Positions 15,410-23,762 are shown, numbered from the stretch's first letter. The stretch: 31,274 bases of DNA from M3007 sp038249605 (GCA_038249605.1 JBBSDH010000019.1:1-31274); one strand, 5' to 3'. Notes: a model not told the origin generated them from the sequence alone. Made by a program: numbers and translations.

Positions 15410-16780
15410 TTACTGTGGTTGCCCCATTTGTACGCCCTGTGAGGAGCGGCCTTGGATGCGACCCGATTTGATCAGACCGTCGTATTTTTGTGTAAGCAGG
15501 TAACTTTCGATTACCTGGAGTGTATCAAGGGCAACACCTACCATAATGAGCAATGTGGTTCCACCGAAGAAGAGGGCAAACTGCTGGTTGACGCCCATGG
15601 TGGCGGCAATGGATGGCAGGATACCAATCAGGCCGAGAAACACAGCGCCTGGAAGCGTGATGCGGGTCATGATGTTGTCGATGTATTCAGCCGTTGCTTC
15701 GCCTGGTTTGACACCGGGGATGAAGGCATTGCTGCGCTTAAGGTACTCGGCGTAATTCGTCGGGTTGATCATCAGGGCGGTGTACACATAGGTGAACACA
15801 ACGATGAGCACGAAGAAGGACGCGTTGTAGCCGAAAGAGTAGATGTCGGTAAGCATGGTGATTCGTCCTGCGCCTTGTCCGTCGCTGCCGGCAATGTATT
15901 GGTAGGCGGTAGCGGGAAGGAACATCAGGGCCTGGGCAAAAATGATGGGCATTACGCCGGCCGAGTTCACTTTAAGGGGCAGGTAATCTCGGGCGCTTGC
16001 GCTGGGCATGGAGCCCCCGGAGCGGCCAACCATACGTTTTGCAAACTGTATCGGTATGCGTCGCACACCCTGGATGACCAGGATGGTGAGCAAGGTTATG
16101 ATGAAAAAAGCTGCAAGTTCGACGAAGAAAATAAGAAGTTTGTTTTCGCCGAAGAGCTTGGTAAATTCGAAAGTAAAGGCTTGGGGCAGGCGTGCAATGA
16201 TGCCGGCCTGGATGATCATCGAAACACCATTGCCGATACCTTTGTCGGTGATGCGTTCGCCGAGCCACATACAAAATACGGTTCCCGCAGTAAGTACAAT
16301 GATGTTGGAGAACCAGAACAAGGCATCGGGTACATTTGGCGAAACGGCACCAGGAATACCACGAACCATTTGAAGGTAACCACCGCCTTGAACGAGTGCA
16401 ATGGCGATGGTGAGCACGCGGGTAATCTGGTTGAGGCGTTTGCGACCGCTTTCTCCCTCGCGGGTTTGGAGGCGCTGGAAATAAGGCACAGCAAATCCGA
16501 GCAACTGAACGATGATGGAGGCCGTAATGTAGGGCATCACACCAAGGGCGAAGACAGCGGAGGCATCGAATGCGCCACCAGTGAAAACATTGATAAGACC
16601 CAACAGGTCATTGGCACCGCGGTTGGCCTGGGAAAAATTCTTGAGGGCGTTGGGAACAACACCCGGGAGCACCACGTAGGAACCAACGCGGTAAACCAGC
16701 AACAGGGCCAAAGTGAAAAGGATCCGTTGGCGGAGTTCTTTGATGCTCCAGATATTTTTGATTACAGAAAACAGTTTCAT
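15410..16780 (-). CDS. secY: Preprotein translocase subunit SecY
   Basis: This is the channel-forming subunit of the Sec translocon in the inner membrane, 456 residues with about ten hydrophobic segments. The first is LFTLALLLVYRVGSYVVLPG. Also typical are GVMPYITASIIVQLLG, GERITDKGIGNGVSMII, and the cytosolic loop and end TRITLPGAVFLGLIG and LLTQKYDGLIKSGRIQGR. It exports the Sec substrates seen in the flanks: the PKD/CHU_C proteins and the Cys-rich proteins. It is 14 bp after rplO. Confidence 0.98.
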   Translation of the reverse strand: MKLFSVIKNIWSIKELRQRILFTLALLLVYRVGSYVVLPGVVPNALKNFSQANRGANDLLGLINVFTGGAFDASAVFALGVMPYITASIIVQLLGFAVPYFQRLQTREGESGRKRLNQITRVLTIAIALVQGGGYLQMVRGIPGAVSPNVPDALFWFSNIIVLTAGTVFCMWLGERITDKGIGNGVSMIIQAGIIARLPQAFTFEFTKLFGENKLLIFFVELAAFFIITLLTILVIQGVRRIPIQFAKRMVGRSGGSMPSASARDYLPLKVNSAGVMPIIFAQALMFLPATAYQYIAGSDGQGAGRITMLTDIYSFGYNASFFVLIVVFTYVYTALMINPTNYAEYLKRSNAFIPGVKPGEATAEYIDNIMTRITLPGAVFLGLIGILPSIAATMGVNQQFALFFGGTTLLIMVGVALDTLQVIESYLLTQKYDGLIKSGRIQGRSSQGVQMGQPQ

Positions 16781-16794
16781 TACGTCGGCGGTAT

Positions 16795-17241
16795 TTAGAC
16801 GAGTTGAACGCTACCGCCCAGAGCTTCGATGGCTGCTTTGGCGGATTCCGAGATGGCGTGAACCGAAACTTGCACTTTGGTGCTCAGTTTACCGTTGCCG
16901 AGGATTTTGATTTTTTCGGTGCCTTTGGCAATACCGGCGCCAACCAGCGTTGCTACGTCGAGGTTTGTGGTACCAAGTTTTTGAACCAGGACCTCGAGTT
17001 TGCTCAGGTTGATGGGCAGGTATTCTAAACGGTTTACGTTTTGAAAACCGCGTTTCGGCAAACGGCGTTGCATGGGCGTCTGACCGCCTTCAAAGGCACG
17101 TTTGACGTACGAGCCGCTTCGGGCTTTATCACCTTTGTGACCACGCGTTGAAGTGCCACCACGGCCGGAGCCTTGACCGCGACCGATGCGTTTACGCGTT
17201 TTGATGGAACCTGATGCCGGACGAAGATTATTTAACTCCAT
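16795..17241 (-). CDS. rplO: 50S ribosomal protein L15
   Basis: This 148-residue protein acts in late 50S assembly. The Gly/Arg-rich N-terminal arm (KTRKRIGRGQGSGRGG, TRGHKGDKARSGS) threads into 23S rRNA. The globular C-terminal part carries LPINLSKLEVL and KIKILGNGKLSTKVQVSVHA. It lies between rpmD and secY. Confidence 0.98.
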   Translation of the reverse strand: MELNNLRPASGSIKTRKRIGRGQGSGRGGTSTRGHKGDKARSGSYVKRAFEGGQTPMQRRLPKRGFQNVNRLEYLPINLSKLEVLVQKLGTTNLDVATLVGAGIAKGTEKIKILGNGKLSTKVQVSVHAISESAKAAIEALGGSVQLV

Positions 17242-17282
17242 GGCTGTATTTTGAACTGTAAGGTTTGCGAATGGTTGTTGGA

Positions 17283-17462
17283 TCAGGCGTTTTCAACCTG
17301 AACCAGGTGGTTGACCACACGAAGCATGCCCTGTAATTGGGGCGTGTTGTTGTGTTCAACCGTTTGGTTGACCTTGCGGAAGCCGAGGGCTACCAGGGTA
17401 TCTTTCTGGCGTTTGGATTTGTCGATTGGACTTTTTACCAGGGTAATTTTCACCTTGCTCAT
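17283..17462 (-). CDS. rpmD: 50S ribosomal protein L30
   Basis: This is a 59-residue small 50S protein. The start is set at MSKVKITLVKSPID (17462). The longer frame to 17525 reads into rpsE and has no similarity to L30. Typical features are KRQKDTLVALGFRKVNQTVEH and the end LRVVNHLVQVEN. It is 16 bp downstream of rpsE. Confidence 0.97.
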   Translation of the reverse strand: MSKVKITLVKSPIDKSKRQKDTLVALGFRKVNQTVEHNNTPQLQGMLRVVNHLVQVENA

Positions 17463-17478
17463 AGCTTGACGAAGAGGT

Positions 17479-18000
17479 TTAACCGTTGAACAATTTGTCG
17501 AGGCTGATGCCGCGTTGACGGGCAATTTCCACCGGGCTGCGCAAGCTTGCGAGTGCCGTGATGGTGGCTTTTACCACGTTGTGGGGGTTTGAGGAGCCTT
17601 GCGATTTGGCGAGAACGTCCTGAACACCGGCCATTTCCAGCACAGCGCGCATGGCGCCACCTGCAATTACGCCGGTACCATGAGCAGCAGGTTTGATCAA
17701 CACGCGGCCAGCGTCGTATTTGCCGTGGGCCTCGTGCGGGATGGTGCCGTGGAGCAGCGGTACGCGAATGAGATTTTTCTCGGCGTCTTTAATAGCTTTG
17801 GCGATGGCATCGGAAACCTCGCGGGCTTTGCCCAGTCCGTGTCCGATGGTGCCTTTTCCGTCGCCCACCACCACAACGGCGGCGAAGCTAAAAGTACGGC
17901 CACCCTTGGTAACCTTGGCCACCCTATTGAGTGACACGAGGCGTTCTTTGAGCTCAGAGCCTTCTCCCGATTTGTTTTTATCTGCGTCTTGCTTCGCCAT
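17479..18000 (-). CDS. rpsE: 30S ribosomal protein S5
   Basis: This 173-residue protein affects decoding fidelity and mRNA entry. The start is set at MAKQDADKNKSG (18000), not at the Met four codons upstream. The double-stranded RNA-binding fold is seen in LKERLVSLNRVAKVTKGGRT and VVVGDGKGTIGHGLGKA. The C-terminal domain has GVIAGGAMRAVLEMAGVQDV and GSSNPHNVVKAT. Confidence 0.98.
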   Translation of the reverse strand: MAKQDADKNKSGEGSELKERLVSLNRVAKVTKGGRTFSFAAVVVVGDGKGTIGHGLGKAREVSDAIAKAIKDAEKNLIRVPLLHGTIPHEAHGKYDAGRVLIKPAAHGTGVIAGGAMRAVLEMAGVQDVLAKSQGSSNPHNVVKATITALASLRSPVEIARQRGISLDKLFNG

Positions 18001-18058
18001 TGTATGGTGCAATTTGAGAAATGGTAATGGTGTTGGAAGCTTGCGCTTCGTGGGTGTT

Positions 18059-18409
18059 TTAGAATTTCAGTCCGCCTTCGCGGGCGCCATCGGCCAGTGC
18101 TTTCACACGACCGTGGTAAAGGTAACCGGCGCGGTCGAAAACAATGTTTTCGATGCCGGCAGCTTTTGCTTTTTCGGCGATGATTTTGCCGACGGCTCCA
18201 GCCTGTTCGATTTTGGTACCGGCGTTGGTGCCATCGTCGTGCGTGGAAGCAGCGACAAGGGTACGTGCGGCAACATCATCGACGAGTTGGCAGTAGATCG
18301 ACTTATTGGAGCGGTAAACGCAAAGGCGGGGGCGCTCGGCGGTACCATTTACTTTTTTACGAACGCGCAAGTGGATACGCCTGCGACTGTCTTTTTTTGT
18401 GCGGTTCAT
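18059..18409 (-). CDS. rplR: 50S ribosomal protein L18
   Basis: This 116-residue 5S rRNA-binding protein of the central protuberance is recognised by RRRIHLRVRKKVNGTAERPR, LCVYRSNKSIYCQLVDD and the end FDRAGYLYHGRVKALADGAR. It lies between rplF and rpsE. Confidence 0.98.
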   Translation of the reverse strand: MNRTKKDSRRRIHLRVRKKVNGTAERPRLCVYRSNKSIYCQLVDDVAARTLVAASTHDDGTNAGTKIEQAGAVGKIIAEKAKAAGIENIVFDRAGYLYHGRVKALADGAREGGLKF

Positions 18410-18468
18410 GACCTTGGTAACTTGTGTGTGACTCCGATGACCGACCGGAGCACTAATTAAGGTTGCGC

Positions 18469-19029
18469 TTATTTTTTACCACCCGCAGTTTTACCTGCTT
18501 TGCGGCGTACGACTTCACCTTTGAAGATGATGCCCTTTCCTTTGTAAGGCTCGGGTTTGCGGAAGGCGCGTATTTTTGCGCAAACCTGTCCGAGCAGTTC
18601 TTTGTCGTGGCATTCCAGGCGGATGTATGGAGGTTGACCTTTATCCATGCCTGTAGTTACTTTGACTTCAGAAGGTACATGAAAAATCACCGGGTGCGAA
18701 TAACCGAGGGTAAACGTCACGAGATTGCCTTGGCTTTCAACGCGGTAACCCACGCCGATGATTTCCATTTCCTTTTTATATCCGGTGCTGACACCTGTAA
18801 CGAGGTTACTGAGCAGAGAGCGGTATAGACCGTGAAGGGCCTTATGGCGTTTCTGTTCGGTAGGGCGGGTTACTACCAGCTTACCCTCTTCCATGGCTAC
18901 GGCGATGTCGGAGTCCACTTTTTGTGAAAGTGTTCCTTTAGGGCCTTTTACGGTAACCGTGTTGTCGGAAGCGACCGTCACTTCCACTTTTTCGGGGAGT
19001 GTGATGGGCATTTTACCAATCCGTGACAT
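18469..19029 (-). CDS. rplF: 50S ribosomal protein L6
   Basis: This 186-residue protein sits near the GTPase-associated centre at the base of the stalk. It starts MSRIGKMPITLPEKVEV and has the L6 signature PEPYKGKGI near the C-terminus, followed by a basic tail RRKAGKTAGGKK. The two-domain repeat architecture is intact. Confidence 0.98.
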   Translation of the reverse strand: MSRIGKMPITLPEKVEVTVASDNTVTVKGPKGTLSQKVDSDIAVAMEEGKLVVTRPTEQKRHKALHGLYRSLLSNLVTGVSTGYKKEMEIIGVGYRVESQGNLVTFTLGYSHPVIFHVPSEVKVTTGMDKGQPPYIRLECHDKELLGQVCAKIRAFRKPEPYKGKGIIFKGEVVRRKAGKTAGGKK

Positions 19030-19085
19030 ATACAGTACTTAAATGATGAAGTTCTGAGTTTTGAGTTGCGTTGGCGGGGTGATGC

Positions 19086-19496
19086 TTAGCAGATGTAGCA
19101 GAGCAGTTCACCACCGACCTTCATTTCGCGGGCTTTTTTATCCGTCATAACGCCCCTGGAGGTCGATACGATCATGATACCCAAGCCATTGATGATGCGC
19201 GGGATGTTGTTCGAGCCTGAGAAACGGCGCAGGCCGGGTTTGCTGACGCGTACAAGCTCACGAATCACCGGCGACTTGGTCACCGGGTCGTATTTAAGGG
19301 CGATTTTAATTAGCCCTTGCTTGTTGTCGGCATCTTTATCTTCGAACGTGTACTTAAGGATGTAACCTTGATCGTACAGGATCTCTGTGATGCTTTGCTT
19401 CAGTTTGGAGGCTGGTATTTCGACGATGCGATGGCCTGCCATTTGAGCATTGCGGATGCGGGTCAGATAATCTGCTATCGGGTCCGTGACTTGCAT
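19086..19496 (-). CDS. rpsH: 30S ribosomal protein S8
   Basis: This 136-residue 16S rRNA-binding protein is a translational repressor of the spc operon in E. coli; whether that holds here is unknown. Motifs are DPIADYLTRIRNAQ, PASKLKQSITEIL and the C-terminal MIVSTSRGVMTDKKAREMKVGGELLCYI. A 106-bp gap with a hairpin separates it from rpsN. Confidence 0.98.
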   Translation of the reverse strand: MQVTDPIADYLTRIRNAQMAGHRIVEIPASKLKQSITEILYDQGYILKYTFEDKDADNKQGLIKIALKYDPVTKSPVIRELVRVSKPGLRRFSGSNNIPRIINGLGIMIVSTSRGVMTDKKAREMKVGGELLCYIC

Positions 19497-19537
19497 ATTA
19501 TCGAAATTTCTTTTTAAAGTTCAACATTGTTCAGGAG

Positions 19538-19576
19538 TGTTCAAAGGGTTCAAAGGATTTTAACATACTTTGAACA
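19538..19576 (-). repeat. TGTTCAAAG inverted repeat in the rpsN-rpsH gap
   Basis: The 9-bp arms 19538-19546 and 19568-19576 (TGTTCAAAG/CTTTGAACA) flank a 21-nt loop. Further GTTCA words lie at 19519-19534. It is the same style of word-based intergenic element seen at other gene junctions here. Its function is unknown; a regulatory or mRNA-processing role is possible. Confidence 0.55.
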
Positions 19577-19602
19577 TCCGGATGAACGTAGGTTGGTAAA
19601 GA

Positions 19603-19872
19603 TTACCAGGATGCTTTGGTGATGCCCGGGATTTTTCCGTCCAGGGCCATTTTGCGGAACATTACACGGCAGACGCCGAATTTACGCATGTAGCCTTTGG
19701 GTCGGCCGGTAAGCAGGCAGCGGTTGTGCTGACGCACGGGGCTGCTGTTTCTCGGCAGTTTATCTAGGGCTTCGTAGTCGCCTGCGGCCTTCAATTTCTT
19801 GCGGACTTCAGCGTATTTGGCTGCCATTCTGGCGCGTTTTTGTTCGCGGGCAATGACGGATTTCTTTGCCAT
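19603..19872 (-). CDS. rpsN: 30S ribosomal protein S14
   Basis: This 89-residue protein is the long, zinc-independent type: it has no CxxC-x13-CxxC zinc ribbon, only isolated Cys at RCLLTGRPKGYMRKFGVCR. It starts MAKKSVIAREQKRARM and ends KIPGITKASW. It assembles late into the 30S head. It lies four bases from rplE. Confidence 0.98.
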   Translation of the reverse strand: MAKKSVIAREQKRARMAAKYAEVRKKLKAAGDYEALDKLPRNSSPVRQHNRCLLTGRPKGYMRKFGVCRVMFRKMALDGKIPGITKASW

Positions 19873-19876
19873 GTGG

Positions 19877-20425
19877 TTATTTTTTAAACGGGATACCGAT
19901 TTCTTTCAACAATGCAAACGCTTCAGCGTCGGTTTTCGCGGTGGTTACGAACGAGATGTCCATACCCATAATTTTGTTCACCTTTTCGATGTCAATTTCG
20001 GGGAAGATAATCTGCTCGGTAATACCGATGGTGTAGTTACCACGGCCATCAAAGGACTTGTCGTTGAGTCCGCGGAAGTCGCGAACACGTGGCATGGCGA
20101 TCGAGATGAAGCGGTCGAGGAACTCGTACATACGTTCGCCGCGGAGGGTTACACGTACACCGATGGGCATTCCTTCACGGAGTTTGAAGTTCGAAACCGA
20201 TGTGCGTGCACGGGTCGGAACGGCTTTTTGTCCGGTGATGGTGGCAAGTTCAACGGCTGCCATGTCGACAAGTTTTTTGTCGCCAGTAGCTTCGCCAATA
20301 CCTTGGTTGATGCAGATTTTCTCCAGACGGGGCACCTGCATAACGGAAGAGTAGGTAAACTGCTCCATCATTGCGGGTACTACCTGCTCAAGGTATTTTG
20401 TTTTAAGACGCGGTATGTATTTCAT
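19877..20425 (-). CDS. rplE: 50S ribosomal protein L5
   Basis: This 182-residue protein binds 5S rRNA and contacts the P-site tRNA. Motifs are QVPRLEKICINQGIGEA, GVRVTLRGERMYEFLDR and GRGNYTIGITEQIIFPEID. Its ATG overlaps the rplX stop by one base (TGATG), which suggests translational coupling. Confidence 0.98.
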   Translation of the reverse strand: MKYIPRLKTKYLEQVVPAMMEQFTYSSVMQVPRLEKICINQGIGEATGDKKLVDMAAVELATITGQKAVPTRARTSVSNFKLREGMPIGVRVTLRGERMYEFLDRFISIAMPRVRDFRGLNDKSFDGRGNYTIGITEQIIFPEIDIEKVNKIMGMDISFVTTAKTDAEAFALLKEIGIPFKK

Positions 20426-20769
20426 CAGTTGATGATATTTCCGGATTTTTTAGAATAGCGGACGCTTTTACCGTCCACAATTTTGCGGCCAACACGGGAG
20501 GCTTCGCCAGTTTTGGGATCAACAACAGCCAGGTTGGATAAGTGCATTGAAGCAGACATTTCCTGGATACCGCCTTCCTCTGTTTGGGTGGCTTTTACGT
20601 GTTTCTTAACGATGTTAACACCTTCAACGATCGCCCGCATTTTATCGGGGAACACTTGGGTAACCTCGCCGGTTTTGCCTTTGTCATCGCCCGCAAGGAC
20701 CATGACAGTATCGCCTCTGCGGATGTGCAGTTTCGGCGTGTGGCGCTTTGTTTGTGCTTTGGTAGCCAT
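20425..20769 (-). CDS. rplX: 50S ribosomal protein L24
   Basis: This 114-residue assembly initiator of the 50S lies near the exit tunnel. The KOW motif is at residues ~19-45 (GDTVMVLAGDDKGKTGEVTQ). Further typical sequence is VEGVNIVKKHVKATQ and HLSNLAVVDPKTGEASRVG. The stop overlaps the rplE start by one base. Confidence 0.98.
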   Translation of the reverse strand: MATKAQTKRHTPKLHIRRGDTVMVLAGDDKGKTGEVTQVFPDKMRAIVEGVNIVKKHVKATQTEEGGIQEMSASMHLSNLAVVDPKTGEASRVGRKIVDGKSVRYSKKSGNIIN

Positions 20770-20847
20770 TTTGTAAAAAATGTGCTTTTTATGAACGGTT
20801 CGGACTGGGTCCGGACTGGTGATGTTTAGTTGTTGCCTGGGGCTTGA

Positions 20848-21213
20848 TTAGAGCACTTCAGGGGCAAGCGATATGATACGCATGTAGTCTTTATCGCGCA
20901 ATTCGCGGGCGACTGGACCGAAGATGCGGGTACCGCGGGGTTCGTCAGAGCTGTTAAGCAACACGACGGCGTTGTCATCGAAGCGGATATACGAGCCATC
21001 TTTGCGACGAATCTCCTTGCGGGTACGTACAATGACAGCTTTGGATACCGTGCCTTTTTTGATGCCGCCGGGCGTAGCGTCTTTTACCGTCACCACGATT
21101 ATGTCGCCAACACCGGCATAACGCTGGCCTGTGGAACCCAGCACACGAATGCAGAGTACTTCTTTGGCGCCGGAGTTGTCGGCCACATTCAAACGAGATT
21201 CTTGCTGAATCAT
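20848..21213 (-). CDS. rplN: 50S ribosomal protein L14
   Basis: This 121-residue protein forms intersubunit bridges. It begins MIQQESRLNVADNSGAKEV and has the L14 signature GVGDIIVVTVKDATPGG, then RKEIRRKDGSYIRFDDNAVV. Its length is standard (about 122). The 78-bp gap to rplX shows no gene, only GTCCGGACTGG-type words. Confidence 0.98.
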   Translation of the reverse strand: MIQQESRLNVADNSGAKEVLCIRVLGSTGQRYAGVGDIIVVTVKDATPGGIKKGTVSKAVIVRTRKEIRRKDGSYIRFDDNAVVLLNSSDEPRGTRIFGPVARELRDKDYMRIISLAPEVL

Positions 21214-21276
21214 GACTTAAAAAAAGTTTTGCATTGGTTGCCGACCGAACAAAAGCCGGGGGCTTCCAACTGTAAT

Positions 21277-21534
21277 TTACTTCGCTCTTTCAATGATTTC
21301 GACCAGGCGCCAGCGTTTGTTTTTGCTGAGCGGGCGGGTTTCCATGATTCGTACCAAGTCGCCGACGTGGCAGGTATTTTCCTCGTCGTGGGCGAAAAAT
21401 TTCTTGGAACGCTTCACGAACTTGCCGTAAATCGGGTGCATGAGGCGGCGCTCAACCTGAACCGCGATGGTTTTATCCATTTTATCGGATACGACCACGC
21501 CGGTCTTTTGTTTGCGGAGATTTCTGACTTCCAT
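21277..21534 (-). CDS. rpsQ: 30S ribosomal protein S17
   Basis: This 85-residue OB-fold 16S rRNA-binding protein is recognised by RKQKTGVVVSDKMDKTIAVQV, RRLMHPIYGKFVKRSKKF and HDEENTCHVGDLVRIMETRPLS. It sits between rpmC and rplN in the canonical order. Confidence 0.98.
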   Translation of the reverse strand: MEVRNLRKQKTGVVVSDKMDKTIAVQVERRLMHPIYGKFVKRSKKFFAHDEENTCHVGDLVRIMETRPLSKNKRWRLVEIIERAK

Positions 21535-21562
21535 CTATTGGTAGACGTAATGGGTGTAAAAA

Positions 21563-21823
21563 TTATTTCTGACGGCTGCGACGCGCACGGATTTTCGAAC
21601 GGAGTTCGATTTGCTCGGGCGAAAAGGTCGTCAATTCACGCTGGCGAAGCTCGGTTTGAATCCGGGCGATGTTGCGGCGCAGTTCGCGAAGCTCCATCGG
21701 ATTCCCCAGGCCTTTCACCGCGTGGTCGAATTTCATTTGCTGGTATTCGGTTTCGAATCCGGCCATTTCGGCCAACAGATCGTTTACTTCTCTACCGGCG
21801 ATTTGCAATTTTTCCTTAGCCAT
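21563..21823 (-). CDS. rpmC: 50S ribosomal protein L29
   Basis: This protein near the tunnel exit is part of the docking site for nascent-chain factors. At 86 residues it is about 20 longer than the usual ~65; the extra length is at the N-terminus (MAKEKLQIAGREVNDLLAEM) and the Arg-rich C-terminus (IRARRSRQK). The core is KFDHAVKGLGNPMELRELRR and NIARIQTELRQRE. It lies between rplP and rpsQ. Confidence 0.95.
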   Translation of the reverse strand: MAKEKLQIAGREVNDLLAEMAGFETEYQQMKFDHAVKGLGNPMELRELRRNIARIQTELRQRELTTFSPEQIELRSKIRARRSRQK

Positions 21824-21859
21824 TTTTTCAAAAAATGATAACTGACGAAATGCAAGGTT

Positions 21860-22279
21860 TTAACCTTCGAAATCGTAACGGGTGACGGTTTTGCATACCA
21901 CCGGAAGCTTTTGGGCTGCCAGGCGTAGCGATTCGTAGGCCAATTCTTCGGTTACGCCTTCGATCTCGAACAGAACGCGACCGGGTTGAACCTCGCATAC
22001 GTAGTGATCGACGGCGCCTTTACCTTTACCCATACGTACTTCGGCGGGTTTGGAGGTCATCGGCTTGTCCGGGAAGATGCGAATCCACACCTTACCTTCA
22101 CGTTTCATATGACGCGTGAGTGCGATACGGGCGGCTTCGATCTGACGGCTGGTGATGCGGCTGAATTCCAGCGATTTTAGGCCAAAAGAGCCGAAAGCGA
22201 TGGTGCTGCCTTTGTGCGCCAGGCCGCGGTTTCGGCCTTTGTGCTGCTTGCGATATTTCTGACGTCTTGGCTGTAGCAT
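21860..22279 (-). CDS. rplP: 50S ribosomal protein L16
   Basis: This 139-residue protein is close to the A-site and peptidyl-transferase centre. The start is set at MLQPRRQKYRKQ (22279); the four residues upstream are not conserved. Other motifs are GRNRGLAHKGSTIAFGSFG, WIRIFPDKPMTSKPAEVRMG and KGKGAVDHYVCEVQPGRVLFE. A consensus promoter lies 75 bp upstream, in an unusually long gap after rpsC. Confidence 0.98.
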   Translation of the reverse strand: MLQPRRQKYRKQHKGRNRGLAHKGSTIAFGSFGLKSLEFSRITSRQIEAARIALTRHMKREGKVWIRIFPDKPMTSKPAEVRMGKGKGAVDHYVCEVQPGRVLFEIEGVTEELAYESLRLAAQKLPVVCKTVTRYDFEG

Positions 22280-22353
22280 TGTAAGTGGCAATTTAAAAGC
22301 CTGTCAATCAATGTTTTGTGATTCGCAGGAGTGCTTTTTTTAAAAAGCGGATG

Positions 22354-22384
22354 CAAAGGTACGATTATCGGCAAAATTTTCAAA
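22354..22384 (-). promoter_or_regulatory. Internal consensus promoter upstream of rplP
   Basis: On the minus strand TTTG (22381-22384; TTG 22381-22383) is followed, 19 bp after the TTG, by TACCTTTG (22354-22361). This matches Bacteroidota sigma-ABfr TTTG-N19-TAnnTTTG. It falls in the 141-bp rpsC-rplP gap, with a start predicted near 22347 and a ~68-nt leader before rplP. It shares the same TACCTTTG as the rpsJ promoter. Confidence 0.7.
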
Positions 22385-22420
22385 ATTCATTTTGGCGATA
22401 AACCGTTAAATGTTTGGTGT

Positions 22421-23335
22421 TTAGCGTCGTTTGGTACGGTCGCCGCCACCGCCGCCACCGCGACGATCTCCACCACCGCCACCGCTGCCGCCACTGCCGC
22501 CGCCGCGACGATCACCGCCGCCGCCGCCGCCCCGGCGATCACCGCCACCGCGACGATCACCGCCACGATCACGATCTCCGCCACCGCGACGATCTCCACC
22601 ACGGTCGCCACCGCCGCCTGTATTACCGGCTCCGGCTTCGGTACCCGCGAAGGGTGTAAGTTCGCGTTTGACGAGGACTTCGCCTTTGAAGATCCATACT
22701 TTGATGCCGATTTTACCGTACACCGTGAGGGCTTCTACGAGCGCGTAGTCGATGTCTGCGCGGAAAGTATGCAAAGGGGTACGTCCCTCTTTGGATTCTT
22801 CTGTGCGTGCTATCTCGGCGCCTCCAAGACGGCCGCTTACGCGGATCTTGATGCCTTCAGCCCCAGCGCGCATGGTTCCCTGAATGGAAGCCTTGACGGC
22901 GCGGCGGAAGTTGATGCGTGCCTCAATCTGTTTGGCGATTTGTTCGCCGACGATGTTGGCGTCGAGTTCGGGCTTACGGATTTCGAAGATGTTGATTTGA
23001 ACATCTTTGCTCGTGAGCACCTTGAGTTCTTCTTTGATCAGATCCACTTCCTTACCACCTTTACCGATGATGATACCGGGGCGGCTGGTGTGGATGGTGA
23101 TGGTAACCCGCTTGAGCGTGCGTTCGATCACAATACGGCTGATGCCGTTTTGCATCGGCTTGTTGCGGTCGCGAGGGTCGGCCGTTGCTGTTTTCGGACG
23201 ACGGGCGCGCAGGTAATTGCGGATCTTTTCGTCTTCCACAACTTTGAGACCGTAATCTTTGTCGGCGTACCAGTTGGAGTCCCAACCACGGATGATGCCC
23301 AGGCGATTACCAATCGGATTTGTCTTCTGACCCAT
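22421..23335 (-). CDS. rpsC: 30S ribosomal protein S3 with Gly/Arg-rich tail
   Basis: The S3 core is residues 1 to about 229: the N-terminal MGQKTNPIGNRLGIIRGWDS, the type-2 KH domain with RPGIIIGKGGKEVDLI, and the C-terminal domain ending KVWIFKGEVLVKREL. S3 lines the mRNA entry tunnel with helicase activity. The remaining 75 residues (~230-304) are almost only Gly, Arg and Asp, in DRRGGG-type units, RGG-like. E. coli S3 is 233 residues, so this tail is a true extension; a longer S3 is known in some Bacteroidota, but this composition is striking. Confidence 0.97.
   Translation of the reverse strand: MGQKTNPIGNRLGIIRGWDSNWYADKDYGLKVVEDEKIRNYLRARRPKTATADPRDRNKPMQNGISRIVIERTLKRVTITIHTSRPGIIIGKGGKEVDLIKEELKVLTSKDVQINIFEIRKPELDANIVGEQIAKQIEARINFRRAVKASIQGTMRAGAEGIKIRVSGRLGGAEIARTEESKEGRTPLHTFRADIDYALVEALTVYGKIGIKVWIFKGEVLVKRELTPFAGTEAGAGNTGGGGDRGGDRRGGGDRDRGGDRRGGGDRRGGGGGGDRRGGGSGGSGGGGGDRRGGGGGGDRTKRR
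22424..22648 (-). repeat. Low-complexity DNA encoding the S3 Gly/Arg/Asp tail
   Basis: The plus strand reads as a tract of CCGCCA/CCGCCG/CGACGATC words over about 190 bp. It produces long spurious open frames on other strands and frames. The tandem units invite slippage, so tail length probably varies between strains. Confidence 0.9.
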
Positions 23336-23384
23336 TTGTATAGTTGATACTAAGTGATGGTGTGTGTGAGCGGTTCGGGGCGGT

Positions 23385-23750
23385 TTATTCGGCTTCTTCG
23401 AGTTCTACGCGGTTGGCAACAACGATGGTAACGTGGTTGCGGCGTTTGCGTACGCGGTAAGCGCGACCCTGGGGCGCCGGAAGGAAGCGGTAGATGATAC
23501 TACCTGGATCGACAAAGGCCGTTTTGATGTAAAGGCCAAAGTCATCAGCTGCGCCTGTCTGTCCACTTTTCTGCTCCCAGTTGTTGATGGCGGAGAGCAC
23601 CAGTTTCTCGAGCCACACAGCGGCTTCCTTGTTGGTATATTTGAGGATACCAAGGGCATCCACAACATTTTTACCGCGGATGTTATCTACCACCAGGCGC
23701 ATTTTGCGAGGCGACATCGGGCAATTTCTCAATTTAGCGACAGCTTCCAT
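23385..23750 (-). CDS. rplV: 50S ribosomal protein L22
   Basis: This 121-residue protein has a beta-hairpin lining the exit tunnel. The start is set at MEAVAKLRNCPMSPRKMR (23750) over an upstream Met three codons earlier. Other features are KLVLSAINNWEQKSG and the hairpin region RFLPAPQGRAYRVRKRRNHVTIVV. It is 12 bp after rpsS and before rpsC. Confidence 0.98.
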   Translation of the reverse strand: MEAVAKLRNCPMSPRKMRLVVDNIRGKNVVDALGILKYTNKEAAVWLEKLVLSAINNWEQKSGQTGAADDFGLYIKTAFVDPGSIIYRFLPAPQGRAYRVRKRRNHVTIVVANRVELEEAE

Positions 23751-23762
23751 TGTAAGCAATGT

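Noticed and set aside
15452..16798. 448-codon plus-strand open frame
   Set aside because: Antisense to secY with no recognisable domain or hydrophobic pattern; a shadow.
22331..23347. 338-codon plus-strand frame with Ala/Thr-rich start
   Set aside because: Mirror of the low-complexity S3 tail and the S3 core; composition artefact.
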